From an uncultured Curtobacterium sp. (lineage in GTDB: Bacteria; Actinomycetota; Actinomycetes; Actinomycetales; Microbacteriaceae): 16,093 nucleotides of DNA. The first letter of the stretch is position 1, and each line of letters opens with the position of its first letter. The position numbers and the translations under genes were made by a program. Below are positions 6,214 through 15,397 of this stretch, in pieces. The stretch lies in NCBI GenBank assembly GCA_913774725.1, contig CAJYIG010000330.1, positions 1 through 16,093 on the forward strand, read 5' to 3'. Under the pieces are notes generated by a model. That model saw only the letters and a program-made list of their open reading frames with translations, was not told the origin of the DNA and ran no database searches.

Positions 6214-6342
6214 CGCGATTCCTCTCTGTCCTTCCCCCCACCCCTGTACGGGTGACAGCGAACGAGTGCAGCCTAGACCACGGGACGCGACCCGTCACGT
6301 CCCCCGTCTGACATGATCGGGGGTGCCGATGGGAGGTGAGGC
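6214..6342. promoter_or_regulatory. Divergent intergenic region between substrate and machinery operons
   Basis: The 129 bases separate the start codons of the two divergent operons, so expression of both is probably set here. The left-facing promoter at 6270-6298 is clear. On the right-facing side there is a perfect ribosome site, GGAGGTGA at 6332-6339, ahead of the ATG at 6343. The only -10-like string on that side is CATGAT (6312-6317), without a matching -35. No obvious operator palindrome is seen. Confidence 0.55.
6270..6298 (-). promoter_or_regulatory. Predicted housekeeping promoter of the substrate operon
   Basis: On the minus strand GTGACG (6298-6293) and TAGGCT (6275-6270) are separated by exactly 17 bases. 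They match the -35 TTGACA at four of six positions and the actinobacterial TANNNT -10. Transcription would start near 6263, leaving a leader of about 50 bases before the ATG at 6213. Confidence 0.5.
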
Positions 6343-7440
6343 ATGTCGTCGATCGTGGTCGAGACGGTGGTCCCCGTGATGACCTGTGGCCGCTGCGGCG
6401 CGCCCACCACGCAGGGTCAGCGGTTCTGCACGGACTGCGGCACCCTGCTCGGTCGGACGGTGACCGCGTCGGAGTACGACGCCCTCCGTGACGTCGTCGT
6501 CGCCGGTCCGGGTGCCGTCGCGGCCGCACGACTGGTCGACGTCGTCGTCTGCCTGCTCGGCGGCGCCGCGGGCGCCGCGCTCCTCTTCCTCGCCCACACC
6601 GCGGTCCCGACGTCCGACGCAGTCGGCACCTCGGTCGTCGGAGCGCTGCTCGGCGTCGTCGTGACGGCCGTGATCGTGGTGATCCGCGCCTCCAGGACGG
6701 GTCGGGGTCCCGGCGGCGTCCTCCTGTCCACCCGCGTCGTCGACGTGGACGACGCGCTGCCCGCCGGGCCGCTCCGCCAGCTGGCCCGCATCGGTCGCGG
6801 CGCGCGTCGCGCGCGCCGGTCCGGCCCCTGGGCCGCCGCGACGGGCACGCTGACCGCGGCGCTCCGGCTGGGCCGCGAGCCGCTCTCGCCGGCACTGCCG
6901 CCCCTCGGGACGGCGTTCGGTCCGGCAGCGTCCGCGGGCGTGCGTCCGGGCTCCGCACCGGCGCGCGAGCAGCCTGGAGGCCCGGTGCCGGTCGGCCTCG
7001 ACGCCACGCGACGGTCGGTGGGCGCGTCCACGGCCCTCGCCGGCTTCGACGCGGTGCCCGCACCGGCTGCACCGGCCGCTCCGGCCCTCGACGAGTCGAT
7101 CCCGGCGGACGCCGTCGTGCTCCGCTCCGAACAGGGCGCCGTCCACTGGTTCCACGGGACCTGCGTCGTCGGACGCAACCCCGAGGCAGAACCCGGCGTC
7201 GCCACCGTCGCGGTACCCGACCTGTCCCGGACGCTGTCGAAGACCCACGTCGCGCTCGTGCAGGCCGACGGCGCGGTCGTGCTCCGCGACCTCGGTTCGA
7301 CGAACGGCACCACCGTGGTGCGTCCCGACGGGTCCTTCGAGGTCCTCGTCGCCGGCGTGGACGTCGCGGTGGACGGCGGCTCGACCGTCCGCATCGGCGA
7401 CCACGCCTTCTCGGTCGTCCGCACCGGAGCGGCGTCGTGA
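6343..7440 (+). CDS. Zinc-ribbon, membrane and FHA domain protein
   Basis: A 365-residue protein opening the machinery operon, with a textbook ribosome site six bases before ATG. Residues 15-32 are a zinc ribbon with two CxxC pairs (Cys15, Cys18, Cys29, Cys32). Two hydrophobic segments at about 62-88 and 95-115 are followed by GVLLSTRVVDVDD, together recalling an RDD-type membrane module. A proline/alanine-rich linker runs to about 250. Residues 256-360 form an FHA domain: VVGRNP at 275-280, SKTHV at 299-303 and LGSTNGT at 317-323, the residues that bind phosphothreonine. FHA proteins often accompany actinobacterial type VII systems, where Ser/Thr kinases may control assembly. Here the FHA domain is likely cytoplasmic and tethered to the secretion complex. 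The next gene's GTG overlaps this stop. Domain calls are firm; the phospho-partner is unknown. Confidence 0.85.
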   Translation: MSSIVVETVVPVMTCGRCGAPTTQGQRFCTDCGTLLGRTVTASEYDALRDVVVAGPGAVAAARLVDVVVCLLGGAAGAALLFLAHTAVPTSDAVGTSVVGALLGVVVTAVIVVIRASRTGRGPGGVLLSTRVVDVDDALPAGPLRQLARIGRGARRARRSGPWAAATGTLTAALRLGREPLSPALPPLGTAFGPAASAGVRPGSAPAREQPGGPVPVGLDATRRSVGASTALAGFDAVPAPAAPAAPALDESIPADAVVLRSEQGAVHWFHGTCVVGRNPEAEPGVATVAVPDLSRTLSKTHVALVQADGAVVLRDLGSTNGTTVVRPDGSFEVLVAGVDVAVDGGSTVRIGDHAFSVVRTGAAS

Positions 7441-8538
7441 GCCCGTTCGGTGCGACCCGGCGAACGGGCCCGACGGACGACCGCCCGCCGGCGCGGCACC
7501 CGCTCCTCGACTCCGTCGGTGACGGCAGCGTGCGCATCGAGAGCCGGGCCGCCGTCGTGCGGCTCGGGCGGGCGCAGGCCGACCTGCTCGGACGCGCCGC
7601 GGACGTCGGAGCGCGGCCGATCCTCGTCACCGACGGCCTCTCCGTCGTGACCGAGGCCTTCCGGCAGGCGCTGCTCGACGCGGGCGGCGCGTGGGTCGTC
7701 CGCGGTGACGACGGCCTGCGGAACGGGCTCGACGGCCGTCGACTCGACGCGTTCCCGGACGCCGTGCGGACCGGGCCACCGCGGTCGGTCGACGAGGTCG
7801 CGGTCAGCTTCCTCCGCCCGGTCGCGCCGACCGCCGACCAGCTCGTGGTCTCGGTGTCGGTGCGACACCGTGCCGCCGCGGAGACCGTGCTCGGCACGAC
7901 GTCCGAACTGCTCGCGACCGAGCTCGCCGGCGCGGCGCCCACCGGCTGGGGCACGCACGAGCCCGCCGGACGCCCGTGGGACCGTCGCACGCTGACCGAG
8001 GCCGCGCGGGACCGCATGCCGGACCCGACCCGGTTCGTCGTCGTGGGATCGGCGGCGGCTCCGGTCGCGTTCACCGTCACCGCGCAGCGCACCGACCAGG
8101 GGGTCGAGGAACTCACCACGGGTCTGCTCTCGGTGGGGGCGCCTGGTGACGCGGCCGCCGCCGCCCGGGTCGAGGCCGTGCCGCAGGTGCTCGGACGGCT
8201 CGCCGCCACCCAGCTCCCGCTCTTCGCGCTGGTCCTGCGTCGCCCGGGCCGCGCCGACCTCGCGCAGGCGCCGCGCATGCCCTTCCCGCCCGTCCCGGTG
8301 GCCGTGCTCCTCGGCGCGCCCGCCGTCCGGCAGCTCGGGCTCGACCCCGCGGTGATGCGCGACCGCTTCGGCGCCGTCGTCGCGGGGAAGCCACGGATCC
8401 CGGCGCTCGTGCTGCCGTTCGGTCGTCACCGCGACCGCAGTCCGGTCGAGGAGCTCCGCGACCTGGTCGAGCACGTCGGGCAGGACCGGGTGGCGGACGC
8501 GGTGGGGATGGACGAGTCGACGAGGGAACAGGTGCGGC

Positions 8539-8555
<17 letters not shown>
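7437..8555 (+). CDS. DUF6177-like type VII locus protein
   Basis: A 372-residue soluble protein whose GTG start overlaps the previous stop (GTGA). It has no signal peptide or convincing membrane helix. It contains alternating strands and helices such as RPILVTDGLSVVTEAF, FVVVGSAAAPVAFTVTAQRT and PRIPALVLPFGR. The overall style and location, between an FHA protein gene and the eccD cluster, match proteins I know as the DUF6177 family of actinobacterial secretion loci. That match is from memory. No catalytic motif is recognisable. Location in the machinery operon suggests a structural or regulatory cytoplasmic component. It overlaps the following small-protein gene by 17 bases. An alternative would be a very diverged EccE, but the lack of N-terminal membrane helices argues against that. 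Confidence 0.7.
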
Positions 8556-8798
<243 letters not shown>

Positions 8799-8802
<4 letters not shown>

Positions 8803-10172
8803 CCGACTTCACCCGCGTGACGGTCGTCGGTGCCGGTCGCCGCGCCGACGTCGTCGTGGCGTCCGACGAGCCGTTCGCCGGACTCCTCCCCCGGTTCGTC
8901 GACATCCTCGACGAACCGATCGCCGACTCCGCGCACCCGGTCGCCCTCGTGCGGGTCACCGGAGAAGAGGTCTCGCTCGCGGACGACGCCGCGACGCAGG
9001 AGATCGGCGACGGCGAGGTCCTGCACCTCGTCCGGCGCGCCGACGCCCCGCCGCCGCCCGAGGTCTCCGACGTGACCGATGCCGTCGCCGACACCCTCGG
9101 CAGGCGGCACGACGGCTGGGACACGGGCGCGCGCCAGGCCGTCGCCGCCGCGGCGGTCGGCGCGAGCGCTTCCGTCACGGGGTCCCTCGTGGTGGCCGCG
9201 TCCGCCGTCGCCCCGGTCCGCGCCGCCCTCGCGGGCGACGACGGGGCGGTGCCTCCCGCGCTGCTGCCGGCCGTGCTGGTCGGCAGCGGGGTCGTGCTCG
9301 CCGTCGCCGCGCTCGTCGCCGGTCGCGCCGGTGCCCGGTGGACCGGGATCGCGCTCACGGCGGCGGCGGCGGGACTCGCCCTGCCGATCGGGCTCGCGCT
9401 CGGACCCCGCGTCGCCGCCGACGGCCCCGCACCCGCCATGACCGCCGGGGTGGTGCTCGTCTGGGCGTGGATCGCACTCGGCCTCGGGCTCGGTGTCGGC
9501 GGGCGGACCCGGACGGTCGGCGTGGCCGCCGTCGTCGGCGTCGTGCTGCCCCTGCTCGGCATGGTGACGTGGGCCACTCCCGCGCCGACCGCCGCCGGGT
9601 GGGGCGTGGTGGCGGTGGCCTCGATCGCGGTGTGCGGTCTCCTGCCGTCCGTCGCGATGTCGACCGCGGGCCTCACCGGCCTGGACGACCAGGTCAGCGG
9701 TGGTGCGCCCGTCGCGCGCGGACGTGTGCTGACCGCCCTCGACGACGCGTACCGGGCACTCGACTGGACGACCGCGGCGGTCGCGGCCCCGATCGCCCTC
9801 GCCGGAGCCGCCCTCGTCGCCGACGACGATCCCTGGGCGATCGGGCTCGGTGCCGCGACGGTCGTGGTCGCGGCACTCCGCACCCGCGCCTTCCCGCTGG
9901 CGGTGCAGGGAGTCCTGCTCTGGTCGGCCGTGGTGGTCGCCGCGGTGCTCGGTCTGGTCGGACACGCCGCCACGGCACCGCTCCCGGTACTCGGTGCGAC
10001 GGCGGGCGTGGGCATCCTCGCGGCGCTGCTGGCCGGGGTGCGTCCGGCAGCGCACGGGCGTGCTCGGCTCCGGTCGCTCGGCAACGTGCTCGAGACCGTC
10101 TCGGTGGTCGTGATGCTCCCGCTGCTGCTCGGCACCTTCGGCCTCTTCGCCGCGCTCCTGGAGACGTTCTGA
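8799..10172 (+). CDS. eccD: Type VII secretion integral membrane protein EccD
   Basis: A 457-residue protein starting at GTG (GTGA overlap) with GGGAG six bases upstream. Residues 1-85 form the ubiquitin-like (YukD-type) domain: strand TRVTVVGAGRRADVVVASDE, then a helix around GLLPRFVDIL and the strand VLHLVRR. From about 112 onward I count roughly eleven hydrophobic helices, ending with VVVMLPLLLGTFGLFAALL. An N-terminal ubiquitin fold with eleven helices is the defining EccD layout. In ESX complexes EccD dimers form the membrane vestibule around EccC. The length is close to that of mycobacterial EccD. The loop DQVSGGAPVARGRVLTALDD between helices 6 and 7 is the main cytoplasmic or periplasmic loop. 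Strong call. Confidence 0.92.
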
Positions 10173-10174
10173 CG

Positions 10175-11017
10175 ATGCGGATCCTCGACGACGTGGTCCC
10201 CGCGATCGGACGCGCGTTCTTCGGCAGCGTGGTGAGCGGTGCCCGCGAGCTCGACGACGCGCACCGGGCGATCCGGCAGGGCGTCCCGACGAGCCGGCGG
10301 ATCGCCTTCGCGTCACTCCGGGGCGGGACCGGCTGCTCGACCACGGCCGCCGCGGTCGCCACGGTCCTCGCCAGACGGCGGAGCGGCCGGGTCCTCGGGG
10401 TCGACGGTGCCGCCGGTCCCCGGTCGTTCGCCACGCTGGCGGGGGCCGACCACGGCGGTCCGACGGCACGGTCCGACCGCCGCGATGCCGCCCGGACCTC
10501 GTGGGACGCCACGGACGGGCTGGCCGAGGCCGCGTCGGGCCTGTACGTGCTCAGGATCGGGGACCCCCGGTTGCCCTCTCGTCAGGCCGCGCCCGACGAG
10601 TGGACCGCAGCGGTCGACCCGATCGCCCGCTTCTTCGACGTCGTCGTCGGCGACTGGGGCTCCCGCAGCCCCTTCGTCGACCTCGGCGCCGTCGCCGCGG
10701 ACGCACACGTCGTCGCCCTCGTCACCGGGGCCGACCGGCCCGGGGTGGAGGAGGGCATCGCCCACGCCGACGCCCTCCGTCGCCACGCGCCCGACACCCG
10801 TGTCGTCGTCGTCCCGGTCGACACCGTCGGCGCCGGGCTGCGCGCTGCCCGGGCCGCCGCGGACTGGCCGGACCACGTCGTCCTCCCGGTGCCGCACGAC
10901 CCGACGACGACCGTGCCCGGGGTCCGCCCGACCGCGTCCCGCACCGCCCTCGTCCACCTGACCGCCGCACTGGTCGACGCCGCCGTCGGCCGACGATCGA
11001 CGGAGGCCTCCCGGTGA
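10175..11017 (+). CDS. MinD/ParA-like protein with degenerate P-loop
   Basis: A 280-residue protein starting at ATG two bases after the eccD stop. After an N-terminal helix region, residues 42-57 read RIAFASLRGGTGCSTT, which matches the deviant Walker A of MinD/ParA proteins (K-G-G-x-G-K-[TS]-T) except that Arg49 replaces the first lysine and Cys54 replaces the catalytic lysine. The next strand LGVDGAAG keeps the aspartate (Asp77), and FFDVVVGDWGSRS at 153-165 is the switch-II-like strand. The fold is thus SIMIBI/MinD-like, but ATP hydrolysis is doubtful. Mycobacterial ESX loci also carry a MinD-like component (EspI) that influences secretion. The likely role is a regulator or scaffold at the EccC/EccD complex. 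It ends overlapping the GTG of eccC (GTGA). Fold is fairly sure; activity is not. Confidence 0.8.
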   Translation: MRILDDVVPAIGRAFFGSVVSGARELDDAHRAIRQGVPTSRRIAFASLRGGTGCSTTAAAVATVLARRRSGRVLGVDGAAGPRSFATLAGADHGGPTARSDRRDAARTSWDATDGLAEAASGLYVLRIGDPRLPSRQAAPDEWTAAVDPIARFFDVVVGDWGSRSPFVDLGAVAADAHVVALVTGADRPGVEEGIAHADALRRHAPDTRVVVVPVDTVGAGLRAARAAADWPDHVVLPVPHDPTTTVPGVRPTASRTALVHLTAALVDAAVGRRSTEASR

Positions 11018-14000
11018 ACCGCATCGTGCACCGTCCCGCGCGGGTCTCCACCCCGCTCGTCCGCCCCGAGGCCGAACAGCTCGCACCGCCGCCGCAGCTC
11101 CCCGAGGGCCCGAGCGGCGGGATCCCGCTGCAGTCGCTCCTGCCGGTGATCGGCGCGGTGTCGTCGGTCGTGATGATGGTCGTGCTGCGCGGGAACAACC
11201 CGGTGCTCATGGTCGTCGCGGCCCTGGTGTTCGTGGTCGCCCTGGTCGGCGGGCTCGGCATGGCCTTCACCCAGCGGGGCAACGCCGTCCGCAACCGCCG
11301 GACCCAGCGGGAGCGGTACCTCGACCACCTCGAGGAGCTCCGCGGCGACCTGCGTGCCCGGACGACCGCGATCCGCGAGCGGGCCGAGCACGTCGACCCG
11401 TCCCCGGACACGCTCCCCCGGCTGGTCGGCGACCCCGCACGGCTCTGGGAGCGCCGCCGGTCGCACGGGGACTTCCTCCGGGTGCGCGTCGGCTCGGGAG
11501 ACGTGCGCTGGCTCGACCTCGTCGTGCCGCCGGACCAGAACCCGGTCCAGCCACTCGACCCGCTGATGCTCGCCGAGCTCGAGCAGGTCGCGGAGCACTA
11601 CGGCACGGTCCACGCCATGCCGATCGCCATCCGGCTCGACGACGCCGGCGACGTCTCGGTCGTCGGTGACCGCGACGCCGTGCTCGCGGTCGCCCGGGCC
11701 CTGGTCGCCCAGCTCGCCGCCCTCCACGCTCCCGAGGACCTGCAGCTCGCGGCGGCGTTCCCCGCCGACCGTGCCGCCGACTGGGAGTGGTTCGACCTGC
11801 TCCCGCACGTGCGGATGGACCGGACCTTCGACGGCCCGCTCCGGGCACGCCGCGTCGCCGAGGACGTCCCCTCGCTGGCCCGCGCCCTCGCCGCCGAGCT
11901 CGGCGAGCGCGCCCGGACCGCGGCGACCTGGCGACGCTCGGGCGACTCCGGGAAGCGGAGCGACCTCGCCCGACTGGTCGTCCTCGCCGACGAGCACGGC
12001 GGTGTCGCGGTCCCGCTCGCGCTGCCCGAGGGCGAGACCCGCCCGGAGGACCTCCGCATCACGGTCGTCCACCTGGTGGCGGACCGTCTGCACGAACCGT
12101 CCGACGTCCGGGTCCGGGTCACGGCGCGGACCGGGACGACCGACGACCCCGGGGCGCCCCCGAGGACCGCGCTCGAGATCGTCGACGCCCGCGACGTCGA
12201 GGAGGGCGAGCCCGCACCCGTGCAGACGGCGGTGTGCGACCCGGTCCCACCGTCGCTCGTCACGGCCGTCGCCAGGGCGCTCGCACCGCTCCGGCTGTCC
12301 GCGGACGCCGAGGAGCGCACCGAGTCATCCTCCGCGATCGGCGTCACCGACCTCCTCGGGGTCGACGACGTCACGACGATCGACCCCGACCGGACGTGGC
12401 GACCGCGGGCGCCCCGCGACTTCCTCCGCGTGCCGATCGGGGTCGACGACTTCGGCGCTCCCCTGTTGCTCGACCTCAAGGAGTCCGCGCAGCTCGGCAT
12501 GGGCCCGCACGGCATCTGCATCGGTGCGACCGGGTCCGGCAAGAGCGAGATGCTCCGCACGCTCGTCCTCGGACTCGCGGTCTCGCACCCACCCGAGGAC
12601 CTCGCGATGATCCTCGTCGACTACAAGGGCGGCGCGGCGTTCGCGCCGTTCGCACGGCTGCCGCACGTCGCCGGGCTCATCGACAACCTCGCGGACGACC
12701 CGCAGCTGACCCGACGTGCCCGTGCCTCCATCGCCGGCGAGGTCCGGCGCCGGCAGGAGATGCTCCGCGACGCCGGGGCCGCGCCGTCGATCACGCACTA
12801 CCGCGAGCTGCGGACGCACCGGCCGGAGCTGCCACCGATGCCCCACCTCGTGCTGGTCATCGACGAGTTCGGGGAGCTGCTGACGGCCGAACCCGAGTTC
12901 GTCGACCTGCTGCTCATGATCGGCCGCATCGGACGGTCGATCGGCGTGCACCTGCTGCTCTCCAGCCAGCGCATCGAGGCCGGCAAGCTCCGCGGCCTCG
13001 ACACCTACCTGTCGTACCGGCTCGGGCTCCGCACCTTCTCGGAGGCGGAGAGCCAGGTCGTCCTCGACACCGGCGACGCGTTCCACCTGCCGGCGGTCCC
13101 GGGCTACGGGTACCTCAAGGTCGACACGAGCGTGTACACCCGGTTCCGTTCCGGCTACGTGTCGGGCCCGGTGGAGGACGCCACCCCGGCGGCCGTCGCA
13201 GCCGCTGCGAGCACGGACACGGCGCCGGAGCCGTTCGAGCTCCCGGTGAACAACACGCTCGCGACCGAGGACGACGACCCGGGTGAGGCCGAGCTCGCGT
13301 CGCCGGACGTCGGACGGAGCGTCGTCGACGAGGCCGTCGAACGGCTCGGCCGCGGCGACCGGGCGACGACGCCGGTCTGGCTCCCGCCGCTCCCGACCCG
13401 TCTGGCGCTCGGCGCGGTGCTCGACCCCGACCGGACGCGGGACCCCGCGGGCATCACCGTGCCGATCGGGCTGCTCGACGACCCGGCGCGCCAGCGCCAG
13501 CGCCCGTGGTCGCTCGACCTCACCCAGGGCGGCGGGCACGTGGCCGTCATCGGCGCCCCCGGGTCCGGCCGCACGACGTTCCTGCGCACCGTCGCCGCAT
13601 CGATCGCGCTCACGACGACCCCGCGGCAGGTCAGCGTCTACGGCATGGACCTCGCCGGCGGTGGACTCGGCCGGATCGAGGGCTTCCCGCACGTCGGCGG
13701 CGTCGCGACCCGCGCCGACCGGAACCGCCTGCTGCGCCTCGTCGAGGAGCTCCAGGCGATGATCCGGCTGCGCGAACGGGTGTTCCGCGACCACGGCATC
13801 GACTCGCTCGCGATGCTGCGCACGCGCCACGCTGCAGGACGGGTGCCGGAGCTCGGCTCAGCGGACGTCGTGCTGCTCGTGGACGGTCTCGGCGTCATGC
13901 GCACCGAGTTCGAGGAGCTCGAGGACGCCTTCGGTGACCTGCTCCAGCGCGGCGGCAGCTTCGGCATCCACGTCGTGGTGGCGCTGACCCGGTGGAACGA

Positions 14001-15060
14001 ACTGCGCCTCGCGAACCAGCCGCTCATCGGCCAGCGCTTCGAGCTGCGTCTGAACGACCCGGCCGACTCGACCATCGCCCGTGCGGCCGCGGCGACCCTC
14101 AAGTCCGGGGAGCCCGGCCGGGTCCTGACGGGGGAGGAACTGTTCGGCCAGGTCGCGCTGCCCGTCCTCGACGACGTGGACGACGGTGCCGTCGGCGACG
14201 AGCTGGCCGCGCTCGCACAGCGGGTGGCGGACAGCTGGGGTGGTCCCGCCGCGGCACCGATCCGACTGCTGCCCGAGTCCTTCGACCCGGCCGAACTGCC
14301 GGACGCACTCGCGATGCCCGCCTCCGTGCCGTTCGCACTGCGCCAGGACACGATGGACTTCGTGGTGTTCGACCCCGCCGTCGACCAGCACCTGCTCGTC
14401 TTCGGTGACACGGCGAGCGGGAAGACCGCGCTGCTGCGCGGCCTGGCGGCCGGGTTCGTGGAGCGTTCGACACCGGACGAACTCGTCCTCGCCTTCATGG
14501 ACGTCCGCGGCGGTGCGGCGGCCGGTACGCCCGACGAGTTCCTCGGTGGCCACGCCGCGAACGGCCGCGACGCCCGCGGCCTGGCGGCGGCGATCGCGGC
14601 CGAGCTCGAGCAGCGCGCGTCCGGCACCTCGACCGGCCCCCGCCCGCGCATCGTCGTGCTCGTCGACGACTACGACATCGTCGCCTCGGCGGGGACGGAC
14701 CCGCTCGCTCCGCTCGTGCCGTACCTGCCGGCGGCCCGCGACCTCGGTCTCCACGTGGTCCTCACCCGACCCGTCGCCGGTGCAGGGCGGGCGATGTACG
14801 ACACCGTGATCCAGTCCGTCCGCGACTCCGGTGCGACCGGTCTGGTGCTGAGCGGTGAACGATCCGAGGGGCAGGTGTTCCCGAAGGTGTACGCCGAGCA
14901 GTTCCCGCCCGGACGCGGCCGACTGGTGCGCCGCGGCAGCCCGCCACGCATCGTGCAGGTCGCACACTTCCCGGCCGCGCAGATCCCCGCTCCGGCGCAG
15001 GCGGACCCCGCCGGCCAGACGACCGTCCTCGATCCGAAGGGAGCCGTCGATGCCCCGTGA
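11014..15060 (+). CDS. eccC: Type VII secretion FtsK/SpoIIIE ATPase EccC
   Basis: A 1348-residue motor protein from a GTG with GGAGG seven bases upstream. An open stretch further upstream belongs to another gene's frame, so this start is preferred. Two membrane helices lie at about 41-58 and 63-85, followed by a helical domain and three FtsK-like ATPase domains. Domain 1 has Walker A GATGSGKS (Lys510) and Walker B LVIDEF (Asp617, Glu618), so it looks fully active. Domain 2 has GAPGSGRTT with Arg853 for the lysine, and LLVDGLG with no glutamate after Asp957. Domain 3 has GDTASGKT (Lys1137) and VLVDDYD (Asp1218, Asp1219). Active domain 1 with degenerate later domains matches what is known of EccC, where substrate binding to a later domain relieves inhibition. 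It drives export of the WXG100-like proteins and the toxin. The length is normal for a fused EccCa-EccCb. Confidence 0.96.
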   Translation: MNRIVHRPARVSTPLVRPEAEQLAPPPQLPEGPSGGIPLQSLLPVIGAVSSVVMMVVLRGNNPVLMVVAALVFVVALVGGLGMAFTQRGNAVRNRRTQRERYLDHLEELRGDLRARTTAIRERAEHVDPSPDTLPRLVGDPARLWERRRSHGDFLRVRVGSGDVRWLDLVVPPDQNPVQPLDPLMLAELEQVAEHYGTVHAMPIAIRLDDAGDVSVVGDRDAVLAVARALVAQLAALHAPEDLQLAAAFPADRAADWEWFDLLPHVRMDRTFDGPLRARRVAEDVPSLARALAAELGERARTAATWRRSGDSGKRSDLARLVVLADEHGGVAVPLALPEGETRPEDLRITVVHLVADRLHEPSDVRVRVTARTGTTDDPGAPPRTALEIVDARDVEEGEPAPVQTAVCDPVPPSLVTAVARALAPLRLSADAEERTESSSAIGVTDLLGVDDVTTIDPDRTWRPRAPRDFLRVPIGVDDFGAPLLLDLKESAQLGMGPHGICIGATGSGKSEMLRTLVLGLAVSHPPEDLAMILVDYKGGAAFAPFARLPHVAGLIDNLADDPQLTRRARASIAGEVRRRQEMLRDAGAAPSITHYRELRTHRPELPPMPHLVLVIDEFGELLTAEPEFVDLLLMIGRIGRSIGVHLLLSSQRIEAGKLRGLDTYLSYRLGLRTFSEAESQVVLDTGDAFHLPAVPGYGYLKVDTSVYTRFRSGYVSGPVEDATPAAVAAAASTDTAPEPFELPVNNTLATEDDDPGEAELASPDVGRSVVDEAVERLGRGDRATTPVWLPPLPTRLALGAVLDPDRTRDPAGITVPIGLLDDPARQRQRPWSLDLTQGGGHVAVIGAPGSGRTTFLRTVAASIALTTTPRQVSVYGMDLAGGGLGRIEGFPHVGGVATRADRNRLLRLVEELQAMIRLRERVFRDHGIDSLAMLRTRHAAGRVPELGSADVVLLVDGLGVMRTEFEELEDAFGDLLQRGGSFGIHVVVALTRWNELRLANQPLIGQRFELRLNDPADSTIARAAAATLKSGEPGRVLTGEELFGQVALPVLDDVDDGAVGDELAALAQRVADSWGGPAAAPIRLLPESFDPAELPDALAMPASVPFALRQDTMDFVVFDPAVDQHLLVFGDTASGKTALLRGLAAGFVERSTPDELVLAFMDVRGGAAAGTPDEFLGGHAANGRDARGLAAAIAAELEQRASGTSTGPRPRIVVLVDDYDIVASAGTDPLAPLVPYLPAARDLGLHVVLTRPVAGAGRAMYDTVIQSVRDSGATGLVLSGERSEGQVFPKVYAEQFPPGRGRLVRRGSPPRIVQVAHFPAAQIPAPAQADPAGQTTVLDPKGAVDAP

Positions 15061-15397
15061 ACTGGTGATCCTCTCGCGGACCGCCCCGGAGCTCGCCGTC
15101 TTCGTCGGGGCCGGAGCCGACGTCGCCCCCGACCTGCGGGTGCGGACGCTCGACGGCGGCGCGGTGACCGAGATCGTGGACCGCAGTGGCCTGGCGGTCC
15201 TCAGCGTCCAGGTCCCCGAACTCGTCGAGAACCCCGCCGAGGTCGCACGACTCGCGCCGTGGTCGTCCCTGTCGGCGCCCGTGTGGTGGACCGACGCCTG
15301 GGCGCCGTGGGGCGAGCAGGGTGACGTCGGTGTCGCGATCGCACGGGCCTGGGCCTCGGCCGGCGGAGCCGCGATCCGCGTCGAGGACGGCTCGTGA
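15050..15397 (+). CDS. Hypothetical 115-aa protein of the secretion operon
   Basis: Starts at an ATG inside the end of eccC (11-base overlap) with AAGGGAG about six bases upstream. The protein is soluble, acidic and alpha/beta in character, with VILSRTAPELAVFVGAG, then VLSVQVPELVENPAEVARL, a tryptophan-rich stretch VWWTDAWAPWG and a final helix AIARAWASAGG. I do not recognise the family. Tight coupling on both sides (its stop overlaps the next GTG) argues that it works with EccC or with the MinD-like protein encoded downstream. The small size and alternating strands could fit a regulatory partner or adaptor. No function is assigned. Confidence 0.75.
   Translation: MPRELVILSRTAPELAVFVGAGADVAPDLRVRTLDGGAVTEIVDRSGLAVLSVQVPELVENPAEVARLAPWSSLSAPVWWTDAWAPWGEQGDVGVAIARAWASAGGAAIRVEDGS

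Noticed and set aside
3755..6316. Plus-strand open frame of about 850 residues opposite the toxin operon
   Set aside because: Arg/Val/Asp-rich antisense artefact. The minus strand carries recognisable WXG100-like and TNT sequences with start and stop overlaps.
6146..8278. Long minus-strand open frame of about 710 residues opposite the FHA and DUF6177-like genes
   Set aside because: It is arginine/serine/proline-rich with poor third-position G/C pattern, typical of the antisense of high-GC genes. The plus-strand genes have clear domains.
10501..11013. Extension of the eccC frame 171 codons upstream of the GTG at 11014
   Set aside because: The residues there are arginine-rich nonsense and overlap the well-supported MinD-like gene. 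The GTG at 11014 has a proper ribosome site and a GTGA overlap.
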